DNA of 64,000 bases, from assembly GCA_949987705.1 (NCBI GenBank), contig OX465286.1, positions 3,201,445-3,265,444 on the forward strand. Reading direction: 5' to 3'. Made by a program: the position numbers and the translations under genes. The notes beneath the pieces are model-generated. The model was not told the origin of the DNA, searched no databases, and saw only the letters and a program-made list of their open reading frames with translations. Shown piece by piece: positions 45,501-56,386 of this stretch. Source of the DNA: Thereva unica (lineage: Eukaryota; Arthropoda; Insecta; Diptera; Therevidae). How positions within the stretch are numbered: the stretch's first letter is position 1; each line of letters begins with the position of its first letter.

Positions 45501-47744
45501 ACATTCAATTTAGCAGCCTGCGGTGGCTCAGACACGTTATACGAGGGATTCAGAAGAAATAATGGTAGGTATAGTCCGTACCAAAAAAGAAGGGAAATGA
45601 ACGCGCACGTTGAGAATATAAATGAGCTGGTACCTTCCATTTTTATACAAACCGAGTGATGTTGCTCGCTTGAAGGGACTTGAGACTCTTACTTGGCATG
45701 GAAACATCGATTTAAGCGGTTTCCTTCTTTTATGGCTCGGACCATGCACGGATGGTACATGATCAGGAAGAAGAAGCGTAGGACGACCAAACCTTGTGTA
45801 ACAAACTAGAGGGAACTAGCATAGAAGAAGAGACTTCAAATGGCCCGACGATTGGAGCGTCGTTTAAGAAGACGAAGAAGATCTTCCAGTCTGATTGGAA
45901 AGACCCCTTTACAACTGAATTTCACTTTAAAATTCAAGGAGTGCAAAAAAAAAAAATAAATAAATTGTTTTCCATCATAAATCTTGTACAGGCACGAAAA
46001 CAATAATTATTGATGTACTCACCAAAATAAAAATGGGGGAGCATGCAGAGAGAGAGACAGAGAAATGCTTTCGTTTCTAAATAATGTGAGTGGCCGAACA
46101 ACCCCCTTTCTACGGTGAAAAAAATAAAAAAAAAAAAACGCAAAAATAAACAGAAAGAACCCAAGGATATTCAAGAACATTGAGGATTGAAAAATTTATT
46201 GATCACTTTGTAAAATTACAGTCACGTCCTATTGCAAGAAAAATGTATCAAGGTGCCAGAGAGTCATATATTTTTCGGTTTTCTGGAGAGGTGTATGTGC
46301 CCCCACCTCAGCCAGGTATCCTTGCCTTCGTGCGCCCGTTCCACTAGTCTATAACCATTTTTCTACTACTCGATTCTTAAAATATAGCATATACTATGGC
46401 TTGTGCTCCTTATGTGCTCCGAACGGGGGGGGGGGGGGGGGGTGTGTAGAGGCGCGTATAAAAACAACATCCCCCACCCGCCCCCAAACCATACAGGAAA
46501 ATATTTTCTATATTGAACGCCAATTTTCGGTTTGTGCTATTTTTCTTGTGTGTTTGCGGCGGGCTCCTTTCTCCTGTGAAAGGCTTTCACCTGATATGCT
46601 GCCGCTCCGATATGCCACAATAAAATAAAATAACCAAGAAACAGAATATTTTATGGGATGACAGAGGAAAGGGTTTTTCTCTTTTTTCTAGCGCTGCCAT
46701 CGTTCCCCGTGTGTTATCCTTTTTTTCCTGTATTTTTATTTATTTGTGGATAAGGGTTGTGTGGGGTTGAAGTAGCAGCAGTATCGGTATATATTTTTTG
46801 GCGCCCAAATACAAAAACGGCTGGGGGGTGGGTGTAGTTTGTGGCATAGAGAGGAGTAATACAACCGCCCTTCATTTTCTGTGCCTTTCTTTTGGTGTTG
46901 TGTGTTTTTTTTCATCTTCTTATTCTCAGGGCTGTCTGCTTTGGTCTTTTCTTAGTTGAACCAATTTTCTTGTGGTTGGGCTGTATTAAAGTAGAAAGGA
47001 TGCCTTTTGTGGGATGAGAGTACTAGAGCTAAACCGACCGACCACATATCCTTTTTTTGCTCTCTCTCAATAGAGGTGCTTATACCACCCGTGTGCTCCT
47101 TCAATACCATTTTTCCGTAAAGCTATTTCTAAGCCAGCCAGTAAAACCTCTCACGGATTCCTGGACCATAGATGGTGGCTGGTTGATGGGAAATCAACAA
47201 AAAAACAACCACAAACAATTTTGGTATGAGGGTGGCCCTGATGTGGAGGGGTATCACACAAAAAAAAAGAAAAAAAATACACGACACGATGTGAAACTCA
47301 AGAATGGGGGTTGGGGGTAAGGTAGAAGAGGTGTTTGTGGCTGATGGTAGATAATTTAAAAAGAAAAATGTAACAGAGGAAGAGGAAAAATATTTAAGAT
47401 ATGAAAGAAAAGTTAGGAGGCAAAAGAAGATGAAAAAAATATATATACGTATATATATAAATAAATAAAATATAAAATGGTGGAGCTTCGACGATTCGGG
47501 GGGTACGTAACCACACACAAAAACGGGAAAAGAACCGGGGGTGATCGGGATGTGTGTGCTTCACTGCAGAACCAAAGATATTGTGACTAAATAAATAATT
47601 CAGACTGTTTATGTTCGATTTTGCTGTAGTCAATAACTTTGTGCTGGGTGAACGTTTTTCTCTTCAACATCTACATGTACATATATATATGTACGTACTA
47701 TTTGTTCATATATATGTATATCTATCAATACTGTTCCTTTTCAG
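45501..47744. other. Non-coding DNA with homopolymers, no supported gene
   Basis: The features are an A run at about 45946-45960, another near 46120-46137, an uninterrupted run of 18 G at 46425-46442, and A- and T-rich microsatellites at 47255-47470. The ORFs at 47129-47518 (minus) and elsewhere are low complexity. The stretch at 45500-45780 may be further LINE 3' flank. Confidence 0.45.
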
Positions 47745-47793
47745 GCCATAAGCACGATATGATGGTTCGATGTTTCTACTGTGGTTCATACAG
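47745..47793 (+). CDS. Candidate 49-nt internal exon (tentative, Cys-rich)
   Basis: A pyrimidine tract ending CTGTTCCTTTTCAG directly precedes 49 bases followed by GTGCGTGA, a strong donor. In one frame the segment reads HKHDMMVRCFYCGSY without a stop, entering with two bases and leaving with two. The C-F-Y-C spacing is seen in several small disulfide or zinc-binding folds, including the start of Ly6-type domains, but it is too short to assign. The other frame with the first base stops at the sixth codon. No partner exon was identified in the window. If real, it lies in a gene with very large introns. Chance occurrence is quite possible. Confidence 0.25.
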
Positions 47794-48244
47794 GTGCGTG
47801 AATTTAAACCACATACCAGTATGCAACTATAGATGGTATATAACAGTTATATAAAAAACGATAAGTATCTTTCTAATGATATTGAAAGCTTTAAGATTGA
47901 ATTCATAAATAACGAAGCACACATCTACTAAAAAGGAGAAGGATTGTTTTTTCTAAAAAAAAAAAAAAAATTATTGCCAACCCGTATTTATTTTTGCCAG
48001 AACGCATTAAATTTCAAAAATAACTACAAAATCCGACCTAAAAGACCTAATTTCGTCTTTCAACAAGAGATGTCATTTTAAAAATGCGCCATATTTGAAC
48101 TGTTGTACAACTGTCACATATGACAATGACATATGACAAGGAAAAACTAGGAAGTTTTCAGATGTCGATCGTGCGTTGAAATAGCGACGAGTTGGTTATA
48201 CTAGTATCCGGGAAGTTTCTCTACGAAATCAATGAGATAATGGA
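47794..48244. other. AT-rich DNA, no gene seen
   Basis: A 16-base A run lies near 47956-47971. A short ACATATGACAATGACATATGACA duplication lies near 48116-48138. The rest is without motif. Confidence 0.45.
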
Positions 48245-48570
48245 AATGGAGCTTGGGAAAATTCGCGCTTGGTCGAACCGTTGCGGGCTATTCGTCAACT
48301 CGAGACAAAGCAAATCAGCCTTTCATCAATAGGACTACAATACCCACTTTTAGTCTACCCTCAACGGTCGATGACTGAGTCTATCCCAGCCAAGTACCCA
48401 AACAGCAGATCCAGACTAGTCAAGTAGAACAGCTTTTGCCTCGGAGTAATGGACACGTGTACAACCGCCGCGGAAGCACTGGATGACTCTCTTAGGCTGG
48501 AAGATCTAAGCTGAATCCTAAGAGAGCATGGATTTGCCTATACCCCACCTCCTAGTAGGCGTTCGGCTAG
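48245..48570 (+). mobile_element. R1/jockey-group reverse-transcriptase fragment after the Y-ADD box
   Basis: At 48249-48317 the frame reads ELGKIRAWSNRCGLFVNSRQ, then SKS. This corresponds to the segment downstream of the catalytic Y-ADD motif, where intact elements read like 'V--W---CGL-VNP-KT'. Following sequence in shifted frames still resembles the next landmarks (a proline-rich 'FSLPSTV' stretch, then 'LS--AKYLG' in damaged form). The catalytic box itself lies upstream and is not preserved. Further bases to about 48870 may be the same element. Confidence 0.65.
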
Positions 48571-50588
48571 TGGAGTAGGCTTTCTAGGTCCCTCGGCCTG
48601 CCACCCCTAGACCCTTTCAAGTTTTGTCGGTCCTGCCCTATCAGATTAGCTACTGACATGATAGTTGTTGCCAATCTTATCAAAAGTACCGCACTGATCG
48701 TACCTGATCCCTATGGCTGGAGACGTTATCAATCTATCGCTTTAATCCAGCTAAAAAGTAGGATCAGCCCCTCGAATATTTGTTTCCCCCTTGTCATGGG
48801 TGGTCTAGTTATACCCAATTTTCATTAAGCTATCAAATCTCACCAATAACGATCAGTGTCGATCACTTTTATTGTCTTATGTAACTCGTCGTCCGTCGTC
48901 TTAATTTGTTTCTTTATACAATTTTTCCGCGTTGTTTTGTTTCGTTCACTTTTTTTGTTTGTTTTGTTTTATTTGTAAATGCTCTCTTCTTATTTCGCTC
49001 AACTTGACGCAGTCCTGATTGCTTGAAACGAAATAAATTATGGACCCATGCTTTCGAATCAATTAGCGTAAATTATTGCTCCATAAAACGTCGTTCGGGG
49101 ACCAGCCATAGGATGGGTAATGATGCTAAGGCACCGGGAAAGCGGGAAGCGCAAGGAGAAGGGCACCTTGAACACTTCTATATGCCCCATTCAATGAGCC
49201 GATCACAGAAGGCGCACAAGGCGGATCCCTACTGCAGATGCACACACCGTGCACCACCTTTAAAGTCAATCTACTTTCATGGGATGCATATTGTACCGGC
49301 TGACTTAACAGTGAAGGATGAATTACCTATCTGCCAACCAGCCAGCCTACCTACCTACCTACTGCAAGCCTACCTATCCAGGAAGATTAACGAACGGGAA
49401 TGGGATGAGTGAAGAGGAGAATCTCTCTTTTTTGTGTGTGTTTTAAAAACAAAACGAAAATCCCGAGGACTTAAGACTAAATTACGAGGGTGTCAAAGGG
49501 CGTCGAGTTATTGTTTTCGATCCCTTAAGGAATTGCTGGATTGTGCCCGGTGCCGGTACTGAAGTCGAGATGCGCTTTTGTTAGTCAATAATCGCGGTGA
49601 AAATTCCCATTTCGTTTTGGGCCTTTCTTTTCGTTATTGTTGCTGCAAGACAAGACCTCTCTCGCAGCGGAGAGCAGAGATGGCCCTTCTTTATTTATTT
49701 CTTTTTTAGTATGCGACTTGTGTCTTTTCTGAATGAGATAAATCTTGTCCGCCAAGTGTGCCCTGACCTTATTAGCTATGTGCGCGAAGGAGTGAAATAT
49801 GTAGAACAAATGCAGATCAAAATCTTAGGTGGGATCAAATTGATAACTTCTTAAATGCACTCTCTCGCGAGTAGTTCAAAAGGGGCGCTCCTTTACCCGG
49901 ACTGACCTGCTCTTCAAGTGGATAGGAAATGTGTATAAATATATTTTAAGGGCAGTTCTATAAACCTCCTAAATGGATCCTCTGCACACAGTTCAACTCT
50001 TGTTATTTTTTTCTCCAATCTAGCAAACGTTGTTATTGGAGGCATTTCAATTTCGTGTTTTTAGGAAAAGGAAACGAGAATTTTCTTCGTTTTACCCCCG
50101 CGCCTGCTGCTTTGCGGGTCTTGGGTGTTCTTTGATAATTACTCTCCTTTAAGGGAAAATATATTATATTATGTTTGCGTGTGTGTGTATATAACATATA
50201 TGCGATAAGCACAAGGAAATCGATCACTTGAAATGTCAGAGACGTATGACTTAGTTCTCAAGGAAATGTGTTTTCGGTGAAATTAAAAGTGTGCACAGTT
50301 GTGTGTGTATACATTCGGAAGGGGTAAAGATTAGCTCTCATGATTTGTGGAGATAAGTAGAAAGTTTTTTTTAAATACTTTTTCGGTATATCTAAAAGAA
50401 AAATTTTAGATCTTTAGTGGGTGAGAGATGAAAAGGATTCTTTCATTAAACTAAGCTTATTATTAGCTGACATATGTGTGAATTGATGAGCAGCTGAAAC
50501 GTGTCGATACTATAGATTATTGCACAATTAACAACTTCGATACAATATGGCCTTGGAAGATTAATGTAAGTTTTTGGTGAAATATTGA
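48571..50588. other. Non-coding DNA, no supported gene
   Basis: A CCTACCTACCTAC run lies near 49350. A 129-codon ORF at 49023-49412 has no recognisable domain and runs through this simple repeat. T-rich and microsatellite DNA fills 50150-50200. Confidence 0.45.
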
Positions 50589-50660
50589 GAGCGCTGCTCA
50601 GGGGAGCTTATTTTGAGCGCTGCCCAGGGTAGCTTATTTTGAGCGCTGCAAATATGCTCC
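50589..50660 (+). repeat. 26-bp tandem repeat
   Basis: GAGCGCTGCTCAGGGGAGCT with TATTTT (50589-50614) is followed by GAGCGCTGCCCAGGGTAGCT with TATTTT (50615-50640), and a third partial unit starts at 50641. The unit contains the palindromic core AGCGCT. It lies just upstream of a 5S-derived SINE. Confidence 0.85.
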
Positions 50661-50709
50661 CAAGAGAGTATTACTGGTGTTTCAGAAGTTTTATAGAACG
50701 AGCAGAACC

Positions 50710-50860
50710 GGCAATTGGCCTTTATGACTATAAATTGTGCCACTAGCATACTCAGTAGTCCGGTTCTCGTTCGATTACAGAAGTTAAGCAGCATTGGACG
50801 TGGTTAATACTTAGCACGTGGACCGCTTGGAAAATCAGAACTCGCACTTGAAAAAAGTTT
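50710..50860 (+). mobile_element. 5S-rRNA-derived SINE, copy 5
   Basis: CGGTTCTCGTTCGATTACAG at 50761, AAGTTAAGCAGCATTGGACG at 50781 and GTGGTTAATACTTAGCACGT then GGACCGCTTGG up to 50830 follow 5S rRNA closely over about 70 bases. It is the best overall match of the five copies. The first 50 bases (50710-50760) are not plain 5S but resemble copy 4, so the family shares a non-5S leader. The tail continues AACTCGCACTTGAAAAAAG. A working 5S gene is unlikely because box C is altered and no tandem neighbours exist. Confidence 0.8.
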
Positions 50861-52789
50861 AGTTTGGCATACCTGATACACTCAGTAACCTTTCTGGGTC
50901 TGGCTGGGATCCACCAGAATATATAGACTAAGCCACGACATTAAATCACATTTCATCTCTAGAATGAGCAATTTCATCTTGAGAAGGAGAATATAACGAT
51001 CCCTATTCAAATCTAGCATAACCTTTGACCATGAAAAAGAGCACGCGTACAATCCAGCTGGCGGCATCTTTACCTCTATTGTCTCGTATAGGACGAACGG
51101 TGCCCTTTTGTTCGTTCCTCAATTCGCTGGTGGAATATCTTCCCCTTTCTAACTTTAATTAAATTAATTAATGCAATTCCTTTTCCTTTCATAATTCCTT
51201 GTGACTTTGTTTAATCATTTCTTTCCGGCTCTATTATATCCATATATGTGTGTGTGTAGGTTTCCCCCTCCCTCTCACCCCTCCCTCTGTCTTCTTTATT
51301 CGATGATATTTTTGTTCTTGCTGTTTTTGTTGTTCTTTTTTTCTATTCGTCCTGCTTTCTGTTAATTGTAAAATTTGTGTTTTTTCCCTTGCATCCCCCC
51401 ACTCTTATGAAAAAATTGTTCATATCCCTTCTGAATTGCTGCTGCTCTTCTCTCAGTTAAGTTTAGAGATTTCCCTCTGCCAATTGTTTGAGTGAAGGAC
51501 TTTTTGTTTGATTTTCTCATTATTTACTGAATAACATTTTCCCTGGAATATCCGTCAAGTCCCGTGCCTCTACAATTGCTGCCACTTGGTTGCCCTTTTG
51601 TGTATAGTTGAAAAAAAACCAACCCCCGAAAAAAAAAAACAACAACGACGACTACAAAATGGATAAAACATAAGCCATCCATCATAGAGCTTGAAATTCG
51701 TTTCATTTTCTGCAATTTGCTAAATTAGTGTGTGGCAGCAAATTATACATAGTATGAGGTAATAGAGGAGGGTCGACTTTCTGAATAGCATACGTACCCC
51801 TATCGCCATATATATATATATAATAACACAAACATTTTATACTAATTACACAGAAAACATTTTCATAAATGAGCAACTAAATCGCTATTTCCCATTTACA
51901 TGGCTGTTTTATGTACATACACAGGCGCGTATATGCCTACAATAAAAGTTGACAGTATCACTTGACAATTTCCTTCCCCAATTAGGTTTTGTGCTCAAAC
52001 GTAAGCACTTAGCAACTAACCATGTGATACATGATATACACCTTAACGAGCCGTTTCCTGTATGTAAACAGGTGAAAGTGATAAAGTTAACCCTCAATCA
52101 CAGCGCTTGTGATGACACGTTAATGGTATGAATGACCGCAATGATAACAGGTTAAGGGGATTGCTCTCTACCTGTACGCACACGCTTGTTTTGTTTGTTA
52201 GTCACACAGGGATAATAGTTTGGCTTGTTTTTTTTGCCGTGGTATTTGATTGCATTCTGAAGGGGGTGTGTTCTTGTACATACACGCGTTTATTGCTGTT
52301 TCGTTTGTGCTTTATTGGGTTGTAATTTGGATTCAGCAAAAAACATATATTTATTCGGTACAATAGCCAGAATTTGGTCTTGGGCTGTCGGTCGTAGCTG
52401 GGCTCCCTCTGACTATCCTGCTTCCGGTTGCTGATATTATACATTATGGCATCCCTTAGGACAAGGGTGCTTTGGTGGGAGGCATTCCAGCGGAACTGCG
52501 ATTCATTTATCTGACGCATCCCAAAAATCCGCCTGAAGCGACATAGGTATACTCTATGATATACATGTCCCTTCAGGAACTGCGTGAGGTATCCTCATGT
52601 TACCTTACACCACTTCTCCACATTTCGAAAAAATTTATGGCGCAATTGACCCGTAGTAGACTTGTCCCACCTCCTCTGTCATGCTGCGATGGACTGGCCC
52701 CGCAATCCAGCATCGGTCGTACTGCCCAGCTCCGCTCTTGCGAATTCCGGGGGGTACAAGCTCTACTCTCCGCCGTAAGTATATCAATG
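50861..52789. other. Non-coding DNA, no gene seen
   Basis: A TGTGTGTGTGTAGG tract lies near 51247. A-rich tracts lie near 51610-51640, and a TATATATATATATA run near 51808. The last 200 bases before the satellite (52560-52789) are less AT-rich and may be part of an older element. No motif is readable. Confidence 0.45.
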
Positions 52790-55700
52790 TTGAAGAATTA
52801 AGAGACAAGAAACTATGAGAAGTTAGTAGAAGTGGGCCTATTTCAGTACATAGTTCAGTTCTTTAAAAAATTACTTGAGGAATTAAGAGATAAGAAACTA
52901 TGAGAATTTAGTAGAAGTGGGCCTTTTTCAGTAGTTCAGTTCTTTATTACGGAATTACTTGAGGAATTAAGGGTGAAAAACTAAAAGAAATTGGTAAAAG
53001 TGCGTGTATTTCAGTCGGTTTATTTAATACGGAATTTCTTGAGGAATTAAGAGACAAGAAACTATGAGAATTTAGTAGAGGTGGGCCTATTTCAGTAGTT
53101 CAGTCCTTTATTACGGAATTACTTGAGGAATTAAGGGTGAAAAACTAAAAGAAATTGGTAAAAGTGCGTGAATTTCACTCGGGTTATTTAATACGGCATT
53201 TCTTGAGGAATTAAGAGACAAGAAACTATGAGAATTTAGTAGAAGTGGGCCTATTTCAGTAGTTCAGTTCTTTAATACGGAATTACTTGAGGAATTAAGG
53301 GTGAAAAACTAAAAGAAATTGGTAAAAGTGCGTGTATTTCAGTCGGTTTCTTTAATACGGCATTTCTTGAGGAATTAAGAGACAAGAAACTATGAGAATT
53401 TAGTAGAAGTGGGCCTATTTCAGTAGTTCAGTTCTTTAATGCGGAATTACCTGAGGAATTAAGGGTGAAAAACTAAAAGAAATTGGTAGAAGTGCGTGAA
53501 TTTCACTCGGGTTATTTAATACGGCATTTCTTGAGGAATTAAGAGACAAGAAACTATGAGAATTTAGTAGAAGTGGGCCTATTTCAGTAGTTCAGTTCTT
53601 TAATACGGAATTACTTGAGGAATTAAGGGTGAAAAACTAAAAGAAATTGGTAAAAGTGCGTGTATTTCAGTCGGTTTATTTAATACGGCATTTCTTGAGG
53701 AATTAAGAGACAAGAAACTATGAGAATTTAGTAGAGGTGGGCCTATTTCAGTAGTTCAGTCCTTTATTACGGAATTACTTGAGGATTTAAGGGTGAAAAA
53801 CTAAAAGAAATTGGTAAAAGTGCGTGAATTTCACTCGGGTTATTTAATACGGCATTTCTTGAGGAATTAAGAGACAAGAAACTATGAGAATTTAGTAGAA
53901 GTGGGCCTATTTCAGTAGTTCAGTTCTTTAATACGGAATTACTTGAGGAATTAAGGGTGAAAAACTAAAAGAAATTGGTAAAAGTGCGTGTATTTCAGTC
54001 GGTTTCTTTAATACGGCATTTCTTGAGGAATTAAGAGACAAGAAACGATGAGAATTTAGTAGAAGTGGGCCTATTTCAGTAGTTCAGTTCTTTAAAAAAT
54101 TACTTAAGGAATTAAGAGACAAGAAACTATGAGAATTTAGTAGAAGTGGGCCTTTTTCAGTAGTTCAGTTCTTTAATACGGAATTACTTGAGGAATTAAG
54201 GGTGAAAAACTTAAAGAAATTGGTAGAAGTGCGCGTATTTCAGTCGGGTTCTTTAATACGGCATTTCTTGAGGAATTAAGAGACAAGAAACTATGAGAAT
54301 TTAGTAGAAGTGGGCCTTTTTCAGTAGTTCAGTCCTTTATTACGGAATTACTTGAGGAATTAAGGGTGAAAAACTAAAAGAAATTGGTAAAAGTGCGTGT
54401 ATTTCAGTCGGTTTATTTAATACGGCATTTCTTGAGGAATTAAGAGACAAGAAACTATGAGAATTTAGTAGAGGTGGGCCTATTTCAGTAGTTCAGTTAT
54501 TTAATACGGAATTACTTGAGGAATTAAGGGTGAAAAACTAAAAGAAATTGGTAAAAGTGCGTGTATTTCAGTCGGTTTATTTAATACGGCATTTCTTGAG
54601 GAATTAAGAGACAAGAAACTATGAGAATTTAGTAGAGGTGGGCCTATTTCAGTAGTTCAGTCCTTTATTACGGAATTACTTGAGGAATTAAGGGTGAAAA
54701 ACTAAAAGAAATTGGTAAAAGTGCGTGAATTTCACTCGGGTTATTTAATACGGCATTTCTTGAGGAATTAAGAGACAAGAAACTATGAGAATTTAGTAGA
54801 AGTGGGCCCATTTCAGTAGTTCAGTTCTTTAATACGGAATTACTTGAGGAATTAAGGGTGAAAAACTAAAAGAAATTGGTAAAAGTGCGTGTATTTCAGT
54901 CGGTTTCTTTAATACGGCATTTCTTGAGGAATTAAGAGACAAGAAACTATGAGAATTTAGTAGAAGTGGGCCTATTTCAGTAGTTCAGTTCTTTAATACG
55001 GAATTACTTGAGGAATTAAGGGTGAAAAACTAAAAGAAATTGGTAAAAGTGCGTGTATTTCAGTCGGTTTCTTTAATACGGCATTTCTTGAGGAATTAAG
55101 AGACAAGAAACGATGAGAATTTAGTAGAAGTGGGCCTATTTCAGTAGTTCAGTTCTTTAAAAAATTACTTAAGGAATTAAGAGACAAGAAACTATGAGAA
55201 TTTAGTAGAAGTGGGCCTTTTTCAGTAGTTCAGTTCTTTAATACGGAATTACTTGAGGAATTAAGGGTGAAAAACTTAAAGAAATTGGTAGAAGTGCGCG
55301 TATTTCAGTCGGGTTCTTTAATACGGCATTTCTTGAGGAATTAAGAGACAAGAAACTATGAGAATTTAGTAGAAGTGGGCCTTTTTCAGTAGTTCAGTCC
55401 TTTATTACGGAATTACTTGAGGAATTAAGGGTGAAAAACTAAAAGAAATTGGTAAAAGTGCGTGTATTTCAGTCGGTTTATTTAATACGGCATTTCTTGA
55501 GGAATTAAGAGACAAGAAACTATGAGAATTTAGTAAAGGTGGGCCTATTTCAGTAGTTCAGTCCTTTATTACGGAATTACTTGAGGAATTAAGGGTGAAA
55601 AACTAAAAGAAATTGGTAAAAGTGCGTGTATTTCAGTCGGTTTCTTTAATACGGCATTTCTTGAGGAATTAAGAGACAAGAAACTATGAGAATTTAGTAG

Positions 55701-56386
55701 AGGTGGGCCTATTTCAGTAGTTCAGTCCTTTATTACGGAATTACTTGAGGAATTAAGGGTGAAAAACTAAAAGAAATTGGTAAAAGTGCGTGTATTTCAG
55801 TCGGTTTCTTTAAAACGGCATTTCTTGAGGAATTAACAGACAAGAAACTATGAGAATTTAGTAGAAGTGGGCCTATTTCAGTAGTTCAGTTCTTTAATAC
55901 GGAATTACTTGAGGAATTAAGGGTGAAAAACTAAAAGAAATTGGTAAAAGTGCGTGTATTTCAGTCGGTTTCTTTAAAACGGCATTTCTTGAGGAATTAA
56001 GAGACAAGAAACTATGAGAATTTAGTAGAAGTGGGCCTATTTCAGTAGTTCAGTTCTTTAATACGGAATTACTTGAGGAATTAAGGGTGAAAAACTAAAA
56101 GAAATTGGTAAAAGTGGGTGTATTTCAGTCGGTTTCTTTAACACGGCATTTCTTGAGGAATTAAGAGACAAGAAACTATGAGAATTTAGTAGAAGTGGGC
56201 CTATTTCAGTAGTTCAGTTCTTTAATGCGGAATTACCTGAGGAATTAAGGGTGAAAAACTAAAAGAAATTGGTAGAAGTGCGTGAATTTCACTCGGGTTA
56301 TTTAATACGGCATTTCTTGAGGAATTAAGAGACAAGAAACTATGGGAATTTAGTAGAAGTGGGCCTATTTCAGTAGTTCAGTGCTA
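52790..56386 (+). repeat. Two-monomer satellite array (84 + 80 bp, about 22 dimers)
   Basis: The array alternates an 84-base monomer A (starting TTGAGGAATTAAGAGACAAG) and an 80-base monomer B (starting TTGAGGAATTAAGGGTGAAA). They are related along their length, so the dimer of 164 bases arose from one ancestor. About 22 dimers fit in 3.6 kb. Most units are nearly identical, with recurring variants: AGAGGTGGGCC, CAGTCCTTTATTACGG, GTGAATTTCACTCGGG. At three points (near 52863, 54090 and 55157) two A monomers are adjacent through CTTTAAAAAATTACTT. Variants recur in the same order at a distance of 1065 bases (for example CGATGAG at 54046 and 55111), showing higher-order structure. The left edge unit is diverged, and the right edge ends abruptly at about 56386. 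Confidence 0.95.

Noticed and set aside
49023..49412. 129-codon plus-strand ORF
   Set aside because: No motif is seen, and the reading passes through a CCTA simple repeat and looks random.
50761..50832. Functional 5S rRNA gene
   Set aside because: The 5' third is replaced by another sequence, box C is altered, and copies are dispersed and diverged.
52790..56386. CRISPR-like regular spacing in the tandem array
   Set aside because: The whole unit repeats with no unique spacers, and the context is eukaryotic. It is a satellite.
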